The translations under genes were made by a program, and so were the position numbers. Below the pieces are notes generated by a model. That model searched no databases. It had not been told where the DNA came from and was given only the letters and a program-made list of their open reading frames with translations. Source: Cellulomonas cellasea (GTDB lineage Bacteria; Actinomycetota; Actinomycetes; Actinomycetales; Cellulomonadaceae). Taken from it: a stretch of DNA of 64,000 nt. Positions 60,087-64,000 of this stretch are shown here, piece by piece; positions within the stretch are counted from its first letter, which is position 1, and each line of letters begins with the position of its first letter. The stretch spans positions 310,001 to 374,000 of the forward strand of contig NZ_BJLR01000009.1 of the NCBI RefSeq assembly GCF_006538745.1. Direction: 5' to 3'.

Positions 60087-61886
60087 TCACGCCCCGACCG
60101 CACCGGCGGACGACGGCCGTCCCGCGCCCGCATCCTCCCGCCGCACGCGCAGCGCCCCCGGCGCACCCGCCGGCACCGCCGGGCGCCCCGGCGGCACGGG
60201 CTCGACCCGCACGTACGGCTCGCCCTGCGCCGGGCGCGGGTCCACCCCGCCGCGCTCGGGCCACAGCGACACCGCACGCTCGGCCTGCGCGGCGATCGTG
60301 AGCGACGGGTTGACGCCGAGGTTCGCGGTCACGGCGGCGCCGTCGAGCACGTGCAGCGTCGGGTACCCGTGCACGCGCTGGTACGGGTCGAGGACCCCGT
60401 CCTCGGGGGTCGCGCCGATCGGGCAGCCGCCGAGGAAGTGCGCGGTCATCGGCATCGCGGCGAGGTCGCCGACGCTGCCGCCGGCGACGCCGCCGAGCTC
60501 GTCGGCCAGGAGCGCCGCGGTGGCATGGGCCTGCGGGATCCACGTGGGGTTGGGCTCGCCGCTGCCCTGCCGCGACGTGAGCCGGCGCCGGCCGACCGGG
60601 AGCGGGACGCCGAGCAGGCGCGGCGCGAGGGAGGTGGTCAGGGAGTTGTCGAGCGACTGCATGACGAGCGCGATCGTCGTCCGCTCGCTCCACCGGTACG
60701 GCGTGAGCGCGCGCACGGTCGTCGCCGGCCGGGTCGCGAGGCCGCGCGCGAGCGTGCCGAGCCAGCCGCCGACCCGGCGCAGCGCGGTGCCGCCCGGGAC
60801 GAGCGCGGTCTGCAGCAGCGCCATCGCGTTCGAGCCGCGCCCGTAGCGGACGGCCTCGACGTGGGTGGCGTCGTCGACGAAGAACGACGACGTGATCGCG
60901 ACGCCCGTCGAGAGGTCGCGCGCCGGGTCGACGTGCGGCGCGCTCGCGCCGACGAGCGCCTCGGAGTTGGTCCGCGTGAGCTCGCCGAGGCGCGGGGACA
61001 GGGCGGGCAGCGTGCCGCTCGCGCGCATCCGGTGCAGCAGCGTCTGCGTGCCGTACGTGCCGGCCGCGAGCACGACGTGGCCCGCGTGCCAGGTCGAGCC
61101 GCCGCGGTAGGTCCGACGCCCGGGCCCGTCGCCGCCCAGCAGCCGCCCGAGCCGCCCGCCGGTCGCCCGGGCGGTGACCTCCCAGCCGCCGCCCGGGAGC
61201 GGCGCGAGGCCGGTCACGGTCGTCAGCGGCTCGACGTGCACGCCCGCGCGCTCCGCGAGGTGCAGGTAGTTCTTCGTCAGGGTGTTCTTCGCGCCGACCC
61301 GGCACCCCGTCATGCACGAGCCGCACTGCGTGCAGCCCGCGCGCGCGGGGCCGGCGCCCCCGAAGAAGGGGTCGGGCACCGCCGCGCCGGGCTCCCCGAA
61401 CAGCACGCCGACGTCGGTCGGCCGCACGGTCCCCTCCTGCCCGAGCCGGGTCGCGACCCGCCGCAGCAGCGCGTCCGCGGGCGTCACGGCAGGGTTGCGG
61501 GTCACGCCGAGCATGCGCGCCGCCTGGTCGTAGTGCGGCGCGAGCTCGTCCTCCCAGTCGGTGATCGACGCCCACTGCGGGTCCTCGTAGAACGCGCGCA
61601 GCGGCCGGTACAGCGTCGTGCCGTAGACCAGCGAGCCGCCTCCCACACCGGCCCCGGCGAGCACGAGCGAGTCCCGCAGCAGGTGGATCCGCTGGATGCC
61701 GAAGCAGCCGAGCGCCGGCGCCCACAGGAACGTGCGCAGGTGCCACGACGTGCGGAAGTCCTCGTCGGCGAACCGCCGCCCGGCCTCGAGGACCGCGACC
61801 CGGTAGCCCTTCTCGGCGAGGCGCAGCGCGGCGACGGAGCCACCGAAGCCCGAGCCCACGACGACGACGTCGTACCGCTGCACCAT
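60087..61886 (-). CDS. GMC-family FAD oxidoreductase (cholesterol oxidase-like)
   Basis: A 599-residue flavoprotein. The FAD-binding fold opens DVVVVGSGFGGSVAALRLAEKG, followed by AGAGVGGGSLVYGTTLYRP and C-terminal LHVLDGAAVTANLGVNPSLT, all typical of GMC/cholesterol-oxidase-like proteins. A Cys-rich insertion, GCTQCGSCMTGCRVGAKN near residue 187, resembles a [4Fe-4S]-like site found in this subgroup. No signal peptide is visible, so it is likely cytosolic. CACGAT ends 6 nt before ATG 61886. Substrate unknown; sterol-like or hydroxy compounds are possible. Confidence 0.9.
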   Translation of the reverse strand: MVQRYDVVVVGSGFGGSVAALRLAEKGYRVAVLEAGRRFADEDFRTSWHLRTFLWAPALGCFGIQRIHLLRDSLVLAGAGVGGGSLVYGTTLYRPLRAFYEDPQWASITDWEDELAPHYDQAARMLGVTRNPAVTPADALLRRVATRLGQEGTVRPTDVGVLFGEPGAAVPDPFFGGAGPARAGCTQCGSCMTGCRVGAKNTLTKNYLHLAERAGVHVEPLTTVTGLAPLPGGGWEVTARATGGRLGRLLGGDGPGRRTYRGGSTWHAGHVVLAAGTYGTQTLLHRMRASGTLPALSPRLGELTRTNSEALVGASAPHVDPARDLSTGVAITSSFFVDDATHVEAVRYGRGSNAMALLQTALVPGGTALRRVGGWLGTLARGLATRPATTVRALTPYRWSERTTIALVMQSLDNSLTTSLAPRLLGVPLPVGRRRLTSRQGSGEPNPTWIPQAHATAALLADELGGVAGGSVGDLAAMPMTAHFLGGCPIGATPEDGVLDPYQRVHGYPTLHVLDGAAVTANLGVNPSLTIAAQAERAVSLWPERGGVDPRPAQGEPYVRVEPVPPGRPAVPAGAPGALRVRREDAGAGRPSSAGAVGA

Positions 61887-61990
61887 CCGCGCATCGTGGC
61901 ACACGCTCGTCGGCACACCCGCCACGTGGAACACCGACCACCTGGACGGCCGTACGAGGTGCGGCGCGCTGTCGCGGCTTACGCTGAGCC

Positions 61991-63616
61991 GTGCCCGACA
62001 CGTGGTTGGCCCGCGCGACGGGCACGACGCCCACCGGCGTCCTCGCGCGCTCCGTGGACTGGGCGTCGACGCCGATCGGCTCCCCGAGGTCCTGGCCGCG
62101 TGACCTGCGCGCCGCCGTGCGGATCTGCTTCAGCACCGAGTTCCCCGTCTTCGTCGCCTGGGGACCGGAGCGGACCATGATCTACAACGAGGGCTACAGC
62201 CGGATGCTGGGGACCACGAAGCACCCCGGCGCGATGGGCGCCCCGATGGCCGACGTCTGGGCGGACATCTGGGACTCGGTGGGCCCGCTCGTCGACACCG
62301 TGACGTCCACCGGCAGGTCGCTGTTCTTCGAGGACATGCGCCTCCTGACCGATCGGTCCGGGTTCCTCGAGGAGGCCGCGTTCACGTTCTCCTACAGCGC
62401 TCTGCGCGACGACCGCGACGAGCTCGCCGGCATGCTCTGCATCGTGGGCGAGACCACGGACCGCGTCGTCGCGAGCCGGCGGTTCGAGACGCTCGGCACG
62501 CTCTCGACGAGCCTGCACCGGGTCAAGCTCGACATCGAGCTGACCGCCAAGGTGGCCGCCGACGTGCTCCGGGAGAGTCCCGACGTCACGCACGCCGAGG
62601 TGCACCTGTGCACGTCGGGCGGCCTCACCGAGCTGCTCTCGACGCACCCCGGGCCCGACGGCGGCGCCCCGGGGACCGGCCCGGTGCCGCGCGAGGTGCT
62701 CGAGCGCGTGTGCGCCTCGCGCGTGGCCGAGCGGTTCGGCACCACCCTCGTCGAGCCCGTCTCCGCGGTGCTCGGCGACGCGCCCGTCGGCGTCGTCGCG
62801 CTCACGGGCAACCCGCTGCGCCCCGACGACGAGGCGCAGCAGCTGTTCCTGCACCTCGTGGCCGCGTCGCTGGGCAACGCGCTCGCGGTGGCGCTCACGC
62901 ACCAGAAGCAGGTCGACGACCTGCAGACCGTCTCCTCGGCGCTCCAGGCCGCGATGCTGCCCGCGGACCCGGGGTCGCCGGGCTGGCACACGCGCTACCG
63001 GCCCGCGGACGACCGGCTGGCCGTCGGCGGTGACTGGTACGACGTCGTGCCGCTCGGCAGCGGGCGGTTCGGGCTCGTCGTGGGCGACTGCGTGGGGCAC
63101 GGCCTCGGCGCCGCGGCCGTCATGGGCCAGCTCCGCAGCGCCGCCCGCGCGCTGCTGCTCCAGGACCTGTCGCCCGCCGCGACGCTCGACGGGCTCGACC
63201 GGTTCGCCTCGACGCTCCCCGGCGCGGAGTGCGCGAGCGTCGTGTGCGCGGTCGTCGACGAGCAGGCCCGCACGGTCACGTACTCGAAGGCCGGCCACCC
63301 GCCGCCGCTCGTGCTGTCCGCGACCGGGCCCCGCTGGCTCGAGGACGGCACGGGCACGCTCCTGGGGCTCGCCCCGGGCCCGCGCCCGGAGGCCACCGCG
63401 ACGTTCGAGCGCGGGGAGACCCTCGTGCTCTACACGGACGGGCTCGTCGAGCGCCGCGACGAGGGGCTCGACGACGGCCTCGCGCGGCTGGCCCGGATCG
63501 CGGCCGCCACCGTGGCGGAGCGGCCGGTCGACCAGCTGGGCGACCTCCTGATCGGCACGATGCTCGACGTGGGTGCCCGCGACGACGTCGCGCTCGTGGT
63601 CTACGAGGCCCGCTGA
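61991..63616 (+). CDS. PAS-GAF-SpoIIE protein serine phosphatase
   Basis: A 541-residue cytosolic PP2C-type phosphatase. N-terminal PAS-like sensor (STPIGSPRSWPRDLRAAVRIC, WGPERTMIYNEGYSRML, LEEAAFTFSYSALRDDRDEL, residues about 20-155), central GAF-like region (residues about 170-310), then an SpoIIE catalytic domain: VGGDWYDVVPLGSGRFGLVV with metal Asp, VGDCVGHGLGAAAVMGQL, YSKAGHPPPLVL and LVLYTDGLVERRDEGLDDGL. It would dephosphorylate an anti-anti-sigma factor. GTG 61991 is preceded by TACGCT. A partner switch with the HATPase at 28640 is conceivable but unproven. Confidence 0.92.
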   Translation: MPDTWLARATGTTPTGVLARSVDWASTPIGSPRSWPRDLRAAVRICFSTEFPVFVAWGPERTMIYNEGYSRMLGTTKHPGAMGAPMADVWADIWDSVGPLVDTVTSTGRSLFFEDMRLLTDRSGFLEEAAFTFSYSALRDDRDELAGMLCIVGETTDRVVASRRFETLGTLSTSLHRVKLDIELTAKVAADVLRESPDVTHAEVHLCTSGGLTELLSTHPGPDGGAPGTGPVPREVLERVCASRVAERFGTTLVEPVSAVLGDAPVGVVALTGNPLRPDDEAQQLFLHLVAASLGNALAVALTHQKQVDDLQTVSSALQAAMLPADPGSPGWHTRYRPADDRLAVGGDWYDVVPLGSGRFGLVVGDCVGHGLGAAAVMGQLRSAARALLLQDLSPAATLDGLDRFASTLPGAECASVVCAVVDEQARTVTYSKAGHPPPLVLSATGPRWLEDGTGTLLGLAPGPRPEATATFERGETLVLYTDGLVERRDEGLDDGLARLARIAAATVAERPVDQLGDLLIGTMLDVGARDDVALVVYEAR

Positions 63617-63679
63617 CGGCGCCTGCGTCCGGGACCTCCGCCGGTCGCCGCCCCGCACCCCGTGGGGCAGTCTTCGAGG

Positions 63680-64000
63680 ATGGACCCCGCCGACCTGGCC
63701 GCCGAGCTCGCTCCCGGGCGGGCGTCGGTGCGGGCCGCGGCGCGCGTGCTGTCGAGCGCGCTGCGCGGGGACCCCGGCTTCTCGCACGTGCTCCCCGAGC
63801 CGCACGTCCGGCGCAGCGCGCTCGACGCGATCCACCGGGTCGGGCTGACCGACGGCCTGCGCCACGGGCGGGTGCTCGGGGTGCACGACGACGCGGGGGT
63901 CGCGGGCGTCGCCGTCTGGTACCCGCCGGGCGCCTACCCGATGTCCACGCTGCGCAAGCTCCGCACGCTCGGGCCGCTCGTGCCCGTCGCGCTGGCGCAC
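63680..64000 (+). CDS. GNAT-family acetyltransferase (N-terminal part only)
   Basis: The first 107 codons of a gene cut by the window end. DPADLAAELAPGRASVRAAAR, VLSSALRGDPGFSHVLPEPH and RVLGVHDDAGVAGVAVWYPPG match the N-terminal half of a GNAT family in which a DP(x)F block is followed by VAVWxPPG. The acetyl-CoA loop would lie outside the window. CAGTCT ends 6 nt before ATG 63680. No function can be assigned. Confidence 0.72.
   Translation, partial: MDPADLAAELAPGRASVRAAARVLSSALRGDPGFSHVLPEPHVRRSALDAIHRVGLTDGLRHGRVLGVHDDAGVAGVAVWYPPGAYPMSTLRKLRTLGPLVPVALAH

Overview
The window is 64 kb of very GC-rich DNA from a Gram-positive actinobacterium. Its dense, GC-biased genes often start with GTG, and it carries a LARTG-type wall-anchored protein, a cytosolic GH43 beta-xylosidase-like enzyme, a CsoR-CopZ-CopA copper island and a HelD-type RNA polymerase motor. 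Together these suggest a Cellulomonas-like member of the Micrococcales, though the genus is inference. No rRNA, tRNA, CRISPR array or intact mobile element was seen.

Layout. 1-8.7 kb is a tetrapyrrole locus: hemA on the minus strand (cut by the window edge) diverges from hemE-hemY, then hemC-hemD-hemB-hemL with overlapping stop/start codons. 8.7-12.0 kb holds a HelD-like ATPase and a divergent SDR/MerR pair with a perfect operator between them. 12.1-19.7 kb is accessory: many small unrelated genes, at least three with single frameshifts at short repeats, plus a truncated SMI1/KNR4 domain. Next to them is a putative secreted effector with a TAGN motif and a Cys-His hydrolase-like domain; I read this tentatively as a decayed effector/immunity neighbourhood. 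19.8-23.2 kb is csoR-copZ-copA with a CsoR operator. 23.3-27.6 kb has an alpha/beta hydrolase divergent from a CGNR regulator and two diguanylate cyclases meeting tail to tail. 27.6-29.2 kb holds a degenerate serine recombinase and an anti-sigma-like ATPase. 29.2-36.9 kb contains hydrolase/MarR, hydrolase, an ABC exporter operon with its own regulator and 35-nt operator, DJ-1/PfpI, a CPBP-type membrane protein and a DNA alkylation repair enzyme. 37-39 kb is a large wall-anchored protein. 39.3-44 kb is regulatory and redox: DUF1330, an XRE regulator, a small HTH protein, a PfpI-MarR pair, and a carboxymuconolactone decarboxylase convergent with an ECF41-type sigma factor. 44-50 kb encodes membrane proteins, a Tat/lipoprotein Rieske protein and two MFS transporters, one internally deleted. 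50-64 kb has a P-loop kinase-like protein, LtrA, two AraC regulators, GH43, ATP-grasp, an FAD oxidoreductase, a ferredoxin-like protein, GNAT enzymes, a GMC oxidoreductase and a SpoIIE phosphatase.

Three patterns stand out. First, about 25 genes have an nAnnnT hexamer ending 5-7 nt before the start codon and no ribosome binding site, the signature of leaderless transcription; it also settles several start codons. Second, the ECF41-type sigma factor appears to have two target promoters here with the identical form CGTCACG-N16-CGTC, one before its neighbour decarboxylase and one 14 kb away before an FAD oxidoreductase. Third, at three loci the 3' end of a gene, stop codon included, is repeated 64-77 nt downstream.

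Gene functions come from motif and family recognition by eye; no database search was run.
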